Assembly: GCA_913056285.1 (NCBI GenBank)
Contig: CAJXNE010000009.1
Location: 1-22,003, forward strand
DNA: 22,003 nucleotides
Source: an uncultured Zetaproteobacteria bacterium
GTDB taxonomy: Bacteria > Pseudomonadota > Zetaproteobacteria > Mariprofundales > Mariprofundaceae
Direction: 5' to 3'
A program made the translations under genes and the position numbers. The notes under the pieces were generated by a model, which did no database searches, was not told where the DNA came from, and saw only the letters and a program-made list of their open reading frames with translations. Below are positions 1 through 8,157 of the stretch, in pieces (the stretch's first letter is position 1; every line of letters starts with the position of its first letter).

Positions 1-317
<317 letters not shown>

Positions 318-558
318 AAGTTGATACATTATATTACTTATAATCCCGACATTGATCACTAGATCAAACTCAAATAAATAAACGTTTGCGTTCATTGCTG
401 AACTGTTTACGTATCAGAGTTCGATCCCAACCAATGTTTGGAAAGATCTGACACGTCCACAGTTCAAATAAAAATCACTAATTGTAAAGAACAAAACCAA
501 GCTTTCCCGCTGCTTTCCGTGTCACATAAATGTCACACCGTTTGGCTGCGGGCGGCGA
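318..558 (-). other. rrn leader (transcribed spacer upstream of 16S)
   Basis: This stretch lies between the promoter-proximal discriminator and the 16S 5' end and has no believable protein gene. It contains a boxA-like antiterminator (482-493) and an 11-bp-spaced TGTCACA direct repeat (520-537). The part next to 16S (about 318-400) is AT-rich, as expected for a leader that pairs with the 16S 3' flank for RNase III processing. The partner strand lies outside the window, so that pairing cannot be checked. Confidence 0.75.
482..493 (-). promoter_or_regulatory. boxA-like rRNA antitermination signal
   Basis: The reverse strand reads TGTTCTTTACAA, close to the E. coli rrn boxA core TGCTCTTTAACAA. 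It lies in the rrn leader downstream of the promoters, where NusB/NusE-dependent antitermination sites are found in proteobacterial rrn operons. The match is by eye and has one internal gap. Confidence 0.6.
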
Positions 559-586
559 ACTATAAGGCCGCCTTTCGAGGTGTCAA
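559..586 (-). promoter_or_regulatory. rrn promoter, proximal of three
   Basis: On the reverse strand: -35 TTGACA (581-586), 16-bp spacer, -10 TATAGT (559-564), then the GC-rich discriminator TCGCCGCCC (550-558). This is the best sigma-70 match of the three tandem promoters. A GC-rich discriminator right after the -10 is the hallmark of stringently controlled rRNA promoters (ppGpp/DksA), so growth-rate control is likely. Confidence 0.85.
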
Positions 587-650
587 CCTCTTTCTTCGCG
601 ACTCCGTTTCAGTGCCTTTCAGCGCTGCCCCGGGTTGCGAAGGGCGGCGA

Positions 651-678
651 ACATTATCGCCAGTTTCCGGTGCGTCAA
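651..678 (-). promoter_or_regulatory. rrn promoter, middle of three
   Basis: On the reverse strand: -35 TTGACG (673-678), 16-bp spacer, -10 TAATGT (651-656), then the same TCGCCGCCC discriminator (642-650). Its -10 lies 92 bp upstream of the -10 of the proximal promoter. Spacing and discriminator match the other two copies, which argues against a chance match. Confidence 0.75.
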
Positions 679-753
679 CACCTTTGTTTAAACTCCCTAT
701 CCAAGTCGATTGCAATGCCTTTCAGCATCACCCCGTTTTGGCGAGGGCGGCGA

Positions 754-781
754 ACATTAGCGTCGCATTTGATTGCGTCAA
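754..781 (-). promoter_or_regulatory. rrn promoter, distal of three
   Basis: On the reverse strand: -35 TTGACG (776-781), 16-bp spacer, -10 TAATGT (754-759), then the TCGCCGCCC discriminator (745-753). It lies 103 bp upstream of the middle promoter. The flanking sequence is also shared with that copy (TGCCTTTCAGC at 613 and 716), which suggests a tandem duplication of a promoter unit. It starts about 108 bp beyond the pilU stop. Confidence 0.75.
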
Positions 782-889
782 CATGTTTATTCAGGACATT
801 ATCCTGCTGACCTCAGAACGACTCCAGCAGTCTGATTTTTACAGCGTATGGCTGCATTGGTATGCTACCCAGGGCTATCTCTATCTATA

Positions 890-2059
890 TTATATAGTCA
901 GCTTCAGCCCGCCACCCTCATCATCATCGGACCGGTGTTGTAAAATATCATCAGCACTAGCGCTTGCCTCGCCTTCGGATGCACCTTCAATCGTCGCCAT
1001 CTTCATTTTCAGACGCAAGTTATTTGCCGAGTCGGCATTTCTCAATGCTTCGATTTCGCTGATTTTGCCATCCTGCCATAATTGGAACAGCGCCTGATCG
1101 AACGTGCGCATGCCATGTTGTTCACCCGCTTCCATCGCTTCCTTGATGGCACCGACATCGCCTTTCAACACAAGATCGGCGATGCGCGGTGTGTTTACCA
1201 TGATTTCAATGGCGGCGGCGCGTTTACCATCCACGGTTTTCACCAGCCGCTGTGACAGGATAGCGCGCAGATTCATCGATAAATTCATATACACTTGCTG
1301 GTGTTGCTCTTCGGGGAAAAAATTCAGAATGCGATCCAGGGCCTGATTGGCGTTATTGGCATGCAACGTAGCCATGGCCAGATGCCCGGTTTCGGCAAAG
1401 GAGATGGCATGCTCCATCACTTCACGATCGCGAATTTCACCCAGCAGAATCACGTCCGGTGCTTGCCGCAGCGTGTTTTTCAAGGCATTGCGAAAAGAGA
1501 TGGTATCGGAACCCACCTCGCGCTGGGTGACATAACATTTTTTATGCGGATGCATAAATTCCACCGGATCCTCGATGGTGATGATGTGACCGGCCTGATT
1601 ACTGTTGCGCCAATCCACCATGGCAGCCAGCGAGGTGGATTTTCCCGAACCTGTCGCACCTACCATTAATACCAGCCCACGCTTGCTCATGGCGACATCT
1701 TTGAACATATCCGGCAGATTCAACCCGTCTAGCGTAGGGATGTCGGTGGTGATCTGACGAATCACCATGCCGACTGTGCCGCGCTGACGATAAACATTGA
1801 CGCGAAACCTGCCGAGGCCGGAAATCGCCGCAGAGAGATTCATTTCCATTTCCAATGCAAAATCGGCCTTCTGTTTTTCACTCATCAGCTTGTCAGCCAG
1901 CCGCTCAATAATGATCGGACTCACCTCGGCCTCGCCCAGGCGGCGAATCACGCCATTAATACGATAACCCGGAGGCGCTCCGGCCATCAGATACAGGTCA
2001 GAGGCATCCTTCTCAACCATCACTTGTAGTAATTGCCGTATTTTGAGTTCTTCTTCCAT
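890..2059 (-). CDS. pilU: PilU-type twitching motility ATPase (PilT/PilU family)
   Basis: A 389-residue cytoplasmic hexameric ATPase of the type IV pilus retraction motor. PilU is the accessory paralogue that works with PilT. Visible motifs: Walker A GATGSGKS (134-141), the TIEDPVEF Asp box (161-168), Walker B DVILLGEIRD (202-211), and the His box ETGHLAMATLHANNANQALD (223-242). The Asn-rich ANNANQALDRI and FFP run is typical of PilU; PilT usually has a HTNSA-like sequence there. I chose the ATG at 2057-2059 because AGGAAGG lies 7 bases upstream and the protein then begins MEEELKIRQLL, as in the family. An in-frame ATG 24 bases upstream lacks a ribosome site. The C-terminal tail (after about 355) is acidic and Ser/Gly-rich. 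It is co-oriented with the rrn operon downstream, and I see no strong terminator between them. Confidence 0.93.
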   Translation of the reverse strand: MEEELKIRQLLQVMVEKDASDLYLMAGAPPGYRINGVIRRLGEAEVSPIIIERLADKLMSEKQKADFALEMEMNLSAAISGLGRFRVNVYRQRGTVGMVIRQITTDIPTLDGLNLPDMFKDVAMSKRGLVLMVGATGSGKSTSLAAMVDWRNSNQAGHIITIEDPVEFMHPHKKCYVTQREVGSDTISFRNALKNTLRQAPDVILLGEIRDREVMEHAISFAETGHLAMATLHANNANQALDRILNFFPEEQHQQVYMNLSMNLRAILSQRLVKTVDGKRAAAIEIMVNTPRIADLVLKGDVGAIKEAMEAGEQHGMRTFDQALFQLWQDGKISEIEALRNADSANNLRLKMKMATIEGASEGEASASADDILQHRSDDDEGGGLKLTI

Positions 2060-2257
2060 CCAACCACCTTCCTGGTTCGCCATGCAACCGATCCATAACT
2101 GACCGTCACGCCCGAACAGCTCGGGCATCCGGTATCACCTTGAAACGAACAGATTTCCGCTTTCGCGGCAATGACGCTCAGAATTATGGAAGCAAAAGAG
2201 ATACCAACATTCAGCCAGAGCGTTCATTTCTGTTCATATCAACGATAGGGTTACGCC

Positions 2258-2803
2258 ATGAACCAATATGATGATCAAAAAATTTCCGTCAGCCCAATCC
2301 TCATCGGCCTGATGGGCAGTGGCAAAAGCAGTATCGGTCGTCGACTGGCCAGGCATTTGCAACTGCCGCTGATTGATCTGGACGAATATATCGTCGAAAA
2401 AGCCGGGCGTTCGATTCCGGAAATTTTCGAGCGCGATGGAGAACCGGCTTTCAGGCAGATGGAAACCGCAGCCTTGCGCGAAGTGCTCGGCCAGCATGCC
2501 GTGATTGCCACCGGCGGCGGCATCGTCATGGCTGAAGAAAATCGCAAACTGCTCGCCTCGCATCCTCCGGTCATCTGGTTGAAAGCCAGCCCCGAATTTC
2601 TGGCTGATCGCATTGATGGCGATAGCAATCGGCCACTTATTGCCGCTGGCGATACCTTAAAAAAATTACAGGCGCTGGCAGCTATTCGCTATCCCCTCTA
2701 TGAACAATGCGCAGACTTTATTCTGCCGCGCGGTGATATGAAAAAGCCGCAAGCCTTGCAGACTATCATTGAATATTTGGCTCATTGGCAAGCGACGCAA
2801 TAG
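2258..2803 (+). CDS. aroK: Shikimate kinase
   Basis: A 181-residue cytoplasmic P-loop kinase that phosphorylates shikimate to shikimate 3-phosphate in aromatic amino acid synthesis. Walker A GLMGSGKS is at 17-24. The shikimate-binding LIDLDEYI (38-45) and FERDGEPAFR (57-66) follow, then the Walker B-like ATGGGIV (84-90) and the lid SNRPLI (123-128). Length fits the family (about 170-180). An AGGG lies about 8 bases before the ATG. It is divergent from pilU, with a 198-bp gap in which I found no convincing promoter. AroK often sits beside pilus genes, usually with aroB; aroB does not follow here. Its stop lies 20 bases before the next reading frame, so co-transcription is likely. Confidence 0.95.
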   Translation: MNQYDDQKISVSPILIGLMGSGKSSIGRRLARHLQLPLIDLDEYIVEKAGRSIPEIFERDGEPAFRQMETAALREVLGQHAVIATGGGIVMAEENRKLLASHPPVIWLKASPEFLADRIDGDSNRPLIAAGDTLKKLQALAAIRYPLYEQCADFILPRGDMKKPQALQTIIEYLAHWQATQ

Positions 2804-2823
2804 TTTGTAAGAAATATACCGGC

Positions 2824-3606
2824 ATGGCGACCTCTCGCTCTATGAAAAACCATATTTCAAAACTCATCCTGTTATTATCGTTGCTATTATTGAACCTATC
2901 CGCGCCTGCGTGGGCGGGTGAGCCGGACTGGAACACATACTCAGCCATGCTCAAGGCTCACATCTCGTCCGGCGAGAAGGACGGCATCAAGCTTCACCTG
3001 GTTGATTATCCTGCCTTGGCTGCCGATCAGCGTTGGCCGGGTTTACTGAAACAATTGTCAGCATTTGACCTGCATGCGCTGAAATCGCGTGATGAGAAGC
3101 TCGCATTCTGGATCAATGTCTACAATATACTGGCCATCAAAACAGTACTGGATCACTGGCCGCTGCGATCCATACGGGATGTCGGCGGTTTATTTTCACC
3201 CGTGTGGGGTCAACCTGCCGGCGTGGTGGCCGGCAAGATGCGCAGTCTGCATGAAATCGAGCATGAAATTCTGCGGCCAATGGGCGAGCCGCGCATCCAT
3301 TTTGCCATTGTATGCGCATCGGTGAGTTGCCCCGATTTAAGGGCTGAAGCCTTTACGGCACCCCGTTTAAACCGGCAACTGGATGATCAGGTAACCACTT
3401 TTCTGTCCCGCCCGCAAAAAGGCATGGCCTTGCAGGACGGAAGTGCCCGGCTATCGAAAATTTTTGACTGGTTTGAAGATGATTTTGCGCCTCGCGGGGG
3501 CGTCCTCGGCTTCATTCACCATTACCGACCGGATATCCGCATCAACACCCGTCTGGCATCGTATCTCGATTATAACTGGGCTCTGAACAGTAAATCGGGG
3601 ACGTAA
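2824..3606 (+). CDS. Exported DUF547 family protein
   Basis: A protein of about 260 residues. A signal peptide is clear: basic MKNHISK, a Leu-rich core, then APAWA before GEPDW, so the mature part should be periplasmic or lipid-free secreted. The remainder matches the DUF547 family by eye, with LAFWINVYNILAIKTVL, a FAIVCASVSCPDLR block holding two close cysteines, and a C-terminal LSKIFDWFEDDF. The biochemical function of DUF547 is not known to me. The start is uncertain. ATG 2824 has a weak AAGAA upstream; ATG 2842 would begin directly at the signal peptide with no better ribosome site. It lies between aroK and rnfA, all on the same strand with short gaps. Confidence 0.8.
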   Translation: MATSRSMKNHISKLILLLSLLLLNLSAPAWAGEPDWNTYSAMLKAHISSGEKDGIKLHLVDYPALAADQRWPGLLKQLSAFDLHALKSRDEKLAFWINVYNILAIKTVLDHWPLRSIRDVGGLFSPVWGQPAGVVAGKMRSLHEIEHEILRPMGEPRIHFAIVCASVSCPDLRAEAFTAPRLNRQLDDQVTTFLSRPQKGMALQDGSARLSKIFDWFEDDFAPRGGVLGFIHHYRPDIRINTRLASYLDYNWALNSKSGT

Positions 3607-3660
3607 TTATGGTCTTTCTGCGGTGTACGCGCGTTATGCATCGCCCTATACTCCGCCGTT

Positions 3661-4242
3661 ATGACTGAATTTGCGCTGATTTTGCTCTCTGCTGTACTGG
3701 TAAATAATTTTGTATTGACCAAATTTCTCGGCATTTGCCCGTTCCTCGGCACCTCCAGCAAGGTGGAAACCGCTGTCGGCATGTCGTTCGCCGTGATGTT
3801 TGTGATGACGCTGGCCTCCACAGCATCATGGCTGGTGCAGCAATATGTGCTGATCCCGCTGAATCTGCTGTATTTGCAGACTATTTTCTTTATCCTGATC
3901 ATCGCGGCGCTGGTGCAATTTATCGAGATGATGATTCACAAGACCAGCCCGGTCTTATATCAGGGGCTGGGGATTTTTCTGCCGTTGATTACCACCAATT
4001 GCGCTGTACTCGGCGTGGCAATTCTCAATGTGCAGCAGGATCAGACTTTTCTGACCTCCGCATTGTACGGTGCTGGCGCAGCCATGGGTTTTGCGCTGGT
4101 TTTGGTTCTGTTTGCAGGCTTGCGTGAACGCATTGAGATATCGCCGGTGCCAGCTGCCTTCAAAGGTTCACCGCTGGCACTGATTACGGCTGGCATGATG
4201 AGTCTGGCCTTTATGGGCTTCTCCGGCCTGGTTAAAGTTTAA
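3661..4242 (+). CDS. rnfA: Rnf electron transport complex subunit A
   Basis: A 193-residue polytopic inner-membrane subunit of the Rnf (Rsx) ferredoxin:NAD oxidoreductase. It shows about six hydrophobic segments and the family motifs NNFVLTKFLGICPFLG (15-30) and LITTNCAVLGVAIL (109-122). Cys26 and Cys114 correspond to the cysteines that, with the matching pair in RnfE, are thought to hold an iron-sulfur cluster within the membrane. Length is normal. It is the first gene of a contiguous rnfABCDGE cluster in the usual proteobacterial order. The ATG has no obvious Shine-Dalgarno sequence, so the start rests on homology. Confidence 0.95.
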   Translation: MTEFALILLSAVLVNNFVLTKFLGICPFLGTSSKVETAVGMSFAVMFVMTLASTASWLVQQYVLIPLNLLYLQTIFFILIIAALVQFIEMMIHKTSPVLYQGLGIFLPLITTNCAVLGVAILNVQQDQTFLTSALYGAGAAMGFALVLVLFAGLRERIEISPVPAAFKGSPLALITAGMMSLAFMGFSGLVKV

Positions 4243-4249
4243 CCTATCC

Positions 4250-4834
4250 ATGACAGGATTATTATATGCCCTGGCCAGCCTGGGCGCATTTGCGCTTGTG
4301 GCAGGCCTGATTCTGGCCATCGCCCAGAAAGCCTTCCATATCGAAGGCGATCCGATGGTGGACAAAATCGATGCCTTGTTACCGCAAACCCAGTGCGGCC
4401 AGTGCGGTTATCCGGGTTGCAAACCCTATGCCACAGCCGTGGCTGCCGGTGAAGAAGAAGTGAACCACTGCGTACCCGGCGGTGAACGCACGATGTTGCA
4501 AATTGCCGATTTAATGGGTGTGGAACCAAAAACGGTGGAGCAAGAAGCGGCAGCGCCGCGTTTGGCCTTTGTGCGGGAGGACGAGTGCATCGGATGCACG
4601 CTGTGCATCAAGGCGTGTCCCGTCGATGCTATTATCGGAGCACCCAAGCAATATCACACGATCATCGCCGATCACTGCACCGGTTGCGAACTATGTGTAG
4701 AACCCTGTCCGGTCGATTGCATCGATATGGTCACCAAACCGGAATTACTTGAGCATTGGTCATGGCCGTTGCCGGACACCAAGCGCTCGCAACTGGCGCA
4801 TGAAAGGAGAGAACAACATGCCGGCCATGTTTAG
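4250..4834 (+). CDS. rnfB: Rnf complex ferredoxin subunit B
   Basis: A 194-residue iron-sulfur subunit with an N-terminal membrane anchor (about 5-27). It relays electrons from ferredoxin into the complex. A 4Fe-4S domain has CGQCGYPGC (C49, C52, C57) and C74. Two ferredoxin-type clusters follow, CIGCTLCIKACP (C113, C116, C119, C123) and CTGCELCVEPCP (C143, C146, C149, C153). All expected cysteines are present. It starts 7 bases after rnfA and overlaps rnfC by 17 bases, so translational coupling is likely. The C-terminus is short and basic. Confidence 0.96.
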   Translation: MTGLLYALASLGAFALVAGLILAIAQKAFHIEGDPMVDKIDALLPQTQCGQCGYPGCKPYATAVAAGEEEVNHCVPGGERTMLQIADLMGVEPKTVEQEAAAPRLAFVREDECIGCTLCIKACPVDAIIGAPKQYHTIIADHCTGCELCVEPCPVDCIDMVTKPELLEHWSWPLPDTKRSQLAHERREQHAGHV

Positions 4835-6404
4835 AAATATTGCCCAGCGGCTCGGCATGATGGCGCACAGCTTCCCCGGTGGCGTGCATCCCGATCAGCA
4901 TAAACTGACCGGCGCATCGCCGATTGAAGTCTGTGAACTGGCGCCTGTCCACATTCTGCCGATGAAACAACATATCGGCGCACCCTGTTCGCCGCTGGTA
5001 ACGGTTGGGGACAAGGTTTTGCGCGGCCAGAAAATCGCCAAATCGGAAGGCTACGTTTCCGTGCCGGTGCATGCGCCGACTTCCGGCACGGTAGTAAAAA
5101 TCGAGGAACATCCGATTGCTCACCCGTCCGGCATGGGCATGGCCTCCATCTTTATCGAAACTGACGGCGATGATGCAGTCGATCAAACGCTTGAACCTAT
5201 CACCGACTGGCAAAACACCGATCCGGCCGTGTTGCGCGAACGAGCTCGCATGTGTGGACTGGCTGGTCTGGGCGGTGCGGTATTCCCCACCTTTATCAAG
5301 CTGGTGCGTGACAAGCGTTTCCCGATTGAAACGGTGATTCTCAACGGCGTGGAATGCGAACCCTATTTGACCAGCGATCACCGCTTAATGGCCGAATATG
5401 CCGATGAAATTCTCACCGGTTTGCACATGATCCGGCATATGGTCGGTGCCAGCTCCAGCCTGATCGCCATTGAAGATAACAAGCCCGAAGCCATTGCCGC
5501 CATGCGCGAAGCATTGGCGAACGCAGGTGACCTGGACAATGTGCGCGTCGTTGTACTACCCACCCGTTATCCTCAAGGCGGTGAAAAACAGTTAATTTAT
5601 TCATTGACGGGTCTTGAGATTCCGGCCGGAAAACTGCCCATGCATATCGGCATCGTATGCCAGAATGTAGCAACCACCAAAGCCTTGCATGATGCCATTT
5701 TATTGGGAAAACCGCTGAGCGAACGGGTAGTGACACTTAGTGGCGATGCCCTGCCTGATCCGGCCAACCTGCTGGTGCGAATCGGCACGCCGGTGCGCCG
5801 TTTGTTTGCCCGTCAGGGTTTAGACGATTTTATCGGCCTGCAAATCGTGCATGGCGGCCCGATGATGGGCGAGCGTTTAAAGGGGCCGGATATTCCGGTG
5901 GTAAAATCCACTAACGGCTTGCTGGCATTGGGCAGTGATGCCATGAGCGCCGCGCATACGGTAGAGCAACCATGCATCCGTTGCGGCCATTGCAGTGAAG
6001 CATGCCCGGTATCGCTGGTGCCGAATCTGCTGGCCGACCAATGCAGATCCGATCAATTTGAAAAGGCCGAGGACTATCAATTGTTCGATTGTATCGAATG
6101 CGGTTGCTGCTCTTATGTCTGCCCGTCGAATATTCCGCTGGTGCATTATTTCCGTTATGGCAAAGGCCAGATTGCACTCGGACGGCGTGAGCAGGCATTC
6201 GCCGAAGCATCGAGAACACGCTCGGAATCACGCGATGCCCGTATCGAACGTGAAAAGGCTGAAAAAGCAGCGCGCCGTTCGCGGGTACGCAAAACACATC
6301 CACCGAAAGCCGATGCCAATCAGTCCAGTCCCCCGGCCAAGGCTGCGGACGCGACTGCGAATTCGGGTGCAACTGCGGACAGCACACCCGAGGAGAAACA
6401 GTAA
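4818..6404 (+). CDS. rnfC: Rnf complex subunit C (NADH/FMN-binding, iron-sulfur)
   Basis: A 528-residue peripheral subunit and the likely NADH site of the complex. The start is the ATG at 4818, preceded by AAAGGAGA at good spacing; the frame is open further upstream only because it overlaps rnfB. The N-terminal half has the family HPDQHK and GGAVFPTFIKL segments. Two 4Fe-4S motifs follow: C386, C389, C392, C396 and C425, C428, C431, C435. The last about 70 residues are a charged, Ala-, Lys- and Ser-rich tail, shorter than the long repeat tail of enterobacterial RsxC. The stop overlaps the rnfD start by one base (TAATG). Confidence 0.95.
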   Translation: MPAMFRNIAQRLGMMAHSFPGGVHPDQHKLTGASPIEVCELAPVHILPMKQHIGAPCSPLVTVGDKVLRGQKIAKSEGYVSVPVHAPTSGTVVKIEEHPIAHPSGMGMASIFIETDGDDAVDQTLEPITDWQNTDPAVLRERARMCGLAGLGGAVFPTFIKLVRDKRFPIETVILNGVECEPYLTSDHRLMAEYADEILTGLHMIRHMVGASSSLIAIEDNKPEAIAAMREALANAGDLDNVRVVVLPTRYPQGGEKQLIYSLTGLEIPAGKLPMHIGIVCQNVATTKALHDAILLGKPLSERVVTLSGDALPDPANLLVRIGTPVRRLFARQGLDDFIGLQIVHGGPMMGERLKGPDIPVVKSTNGLLALGSDAMSAAHTVEQPCIRCGHCSEACPVSLVPNLLADQCRSDQFEKAEDYQLFDCIECGCCSYVCPSNIPLVHYFRYGKGQIALGRREQAFAEASRTRSESRDARIEREKAEKAARRSRVRKTHPPKADANQSSPPAKAADATANSGATADSTPEEKQ

Positions 6405-7501
6405 TGTCGCTGATTATGCTTAGCTCTCCGCACGCGCACGGCGGCGATTCGATTCGTATGATGATGTTCACCGTCATCCTCGCCCTGTTGCCCGCTTCGT
6501 TGTTCAGCGTTTATTTATTCGGATGGTTGTCCGTGCTGATAATTGTCACCTGCATGCTGACCGCATTGCTTACCGAAGCCGCCTGCCTGAAACTGATGCA
6601 GCGCCCCTTATCTGCGCTACTGGATAACTCCGCCGCGCTGACCGGCCTGTTTCTGGCGCTCACGCTGCCCGCCACCACACCGTGGTGGATGGCTGTAGTC
6701 GGTTCCATTTTTGCGATTGTGCTGGGCAAACAGGTGTATGGCGGTCTGGGCCACAATATTTTTAATCCGGCATTGTCGGCACGCGTGATTCTGTTGATCT
6801 CGTTTCCGCTGAATATGACAACATGGATTATCCCCATGTCGATTCACATGGGGGCAGTAACACCGACCGTGAATTTGTACGATTTCTCCCAGTGTCTGAC
6901 CCTGTTTTTCGGCGGTGTGAATGCACTGCCCGCTGTTATAGCACAGGGGCTGGATGCGATTTCGATGGCCTCTCCACTCGGTCAGGTGAAAACCCAAGCC
7001 ACGCTCGGCGTGCCTGTCGGTCAGGCATTGGCCGCCTACCACTACAATGTACTTGATGCATTTCTTGGTTTTGAAGCCGGCAGTATCGGCGAAACCAGTG
7101 CGCTGGCACTGCTCATCGGCGGTATTTTTCTGCTCGCTCGTCACAGCATCACCTGGCATATCCCGTTCGCCTATCTCGGCACGGTGGCATTATTGTCTGC
7201 TATTTTCAGCAGCATTGCGCCCGATCAATTCACCCCGCCGATGTTTCACCTGTTTGCGGGCGGACTGATGCTGTGCGCCTTTTTCATGGCCACCGATCCG
7301 GTCTCATCGCCGGTTACACCCAACGGGCAAATTGTCTTTGGCATTGGCTGCGGCATCATCACCTGGAGTATCCGCTCCTTCGGCGGCTACCCGGAAGGCG
7401 CGATGTTTTCGGTGCTGCTGATGAACTGCGCCGTACCGCTGATTGATCATTATTTCCGCCCGCGCGTCTATGGACATGCCAAAGAAAAAGGCGATTCATG
7501 A
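6404..7501 (+). CDS. rnfD: Rnf complex membrane subunit D (NqrB/RnfD family)
   Basis: A 365-residue polytopic inner-membrane flavoprotein subunit. It begins with the family SLIMLSSPHAHGGDSIRMMM and has many hydrophobic helices, the KQVYGGLGHNIFNPAL segment (109-124), and the C-terminal RSFGGYPEGA and DHYFRPRVYGH blocks. The loop that carries covalent FMN in RnfD reads DAISMASPLGQVKT (184-197). From memory, E. coli RsxD has DGISQATPLDTFKT there, so the acceptor Thr appears to be Ser190 here (codon 6971-6973). ApbE-type flavin transferase would have to modify a serine. No apbE is in the window. GGAG upstream supports the start. Confidence 0.95.
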   Translation: MSLIMLSSPHAHGGDSIRMMMFTVILALLPASLFSVYLFGWLSVLIIVTCMLTALLTEAACLKLMQRPLSALLDNSAALTGLFLALTLPATTPWWMAVVGSIFAIVLGKQVYGGLGHNIFNPALSARVILLISFPLNMTTWIIPMSIHMGAVTPTVNLYDFSQCLTLFFGGVNALPAVIAQGLDAISMASPLGQVKTQATLGVPVGQALAAYHYNVLDAFLGFEAGSIGETSALALLIGGIFLLARHSITWHIPFAYLGTVALLSAIFSSIAPDQFTPPMFHLFAGGLMLCAFFMATDPVSSPVTPNGQIVFGIGCGIITWSIRSFGGYPEGAMFSVLLMNCAVPLIDHYFRPRVYGHAKEKGDS

Positions 7502-7524
7502 GCTACAGGAGTTTTTAAGCGTTG

Positions 7525-8157
7525 ATGAAGTTAGATAAAGATCAGATTCGCATGGTCATTGCCCTGTTTGTAGTGGCAGCGATTGCTGCCATATTGCTGG
7601 CGACCACCGATATCATCACGCGCGAACCGATTGCTGCAGCGCAAAAAGCGGCGTTGCGCCAAGCGCTGCAACAGGTGTTGCCCGAACACGCCAACGATCC
7701 GCAGAATGATAAAATCACGCTGGCCAACAATAATACGGTGGCCGTTATTTATCCGGCCAAAGATTCAGCCGGACACATTGCCGGACTGGCATGGGAAGTG
7801 GTCGCGCCGGACGGGTATTCCGGCTCAATCCGTATTCTCGTCGGTGTCAGACCGGATGGCAGCGTATTTGCCATTCGTGTCACCCGGCATCAGGAAACGC
7901 CGGGATTGGGCGATGGCATCGTTAAAAACCATGCCTGGCTGGCCAGTTTTGTCGGCCAGAGTCTGGGCAGCAGGATATGGAAAGTGAAAAAAGACGGTGG
8001 TGATTTCGACCAGTTTACCGGTGCCACCATCACCCCGCGCGCCGTGGTCAAAGCGGTGAAAGGCGCACTGGAGTTTTTCAAACAGCAGAAAACCGCTATC
8101 TTTGCGCGTCTTGCATCTGCAAAGATGAATCATCAAGCAGGAGGCGCACATGAATAA
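7525..8157 (+). CDS. rnfG: Rnf complex FMN subunit G
   Basis: A 210-residue subunit with one N-terminal membrane helix (about 9-28) and a periplasmic FMN-binding domain. The flavinylation signature FDQFTGATITPRAVV is intact, with Thr168 as the expected covalent FMN site. The APDGYSG (94-100) and HQETPGLGD (122-130) blocks are also present. Start choice: AGGAG at 7507-7511 is 13 bases from ATG 7525 and 10 bases from an adjacent in-frame TTG at 7522. Either is possible, and the protein would differ by one residue. It overlaps rnfE by 8 bases. Confidence 0.95.
   Translation: MKLDKDQIRMVIALFVVAAIAAILLATTDIITREPIAAAQKAALRQALQQVLPEHANDPQNDKITLANNNTVAVIYPAKDSAGHIAGLAWEVVAPDGYSGSIRILVGVRPDGSVFAIRVTRHQETPGLGDGIVKNHAWLASFVGQSLGSRIWKVKKDGGDFDQFTGATITPRAVVKAVKGALEFFKQQKTAIFARLASAKMNHQAGGAHE

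Noticed and set aside
807..833. Possible terminator after pilU (CTGCTG ... CAGCAG)
   Set aside because: Only a 6-bp stem with mismatched interior and no T-run on the minus strand.
438..1097. Plus-strand open frame of 219 codons across the rrn upstream region
   Set aside because: It runs through three rrn promoters, the boxA-like site and antisense to the pilU end; the translation has no domain pattern and no ribosome site.
3624..3652. Possible promoter for rnfA (TGTACG, 17 bp, TATACT)
   Set aside because: The -35 match is poor, and transcription would begin about 2 bases before the ATG, leaving a leaderless message; not strong enough to list.
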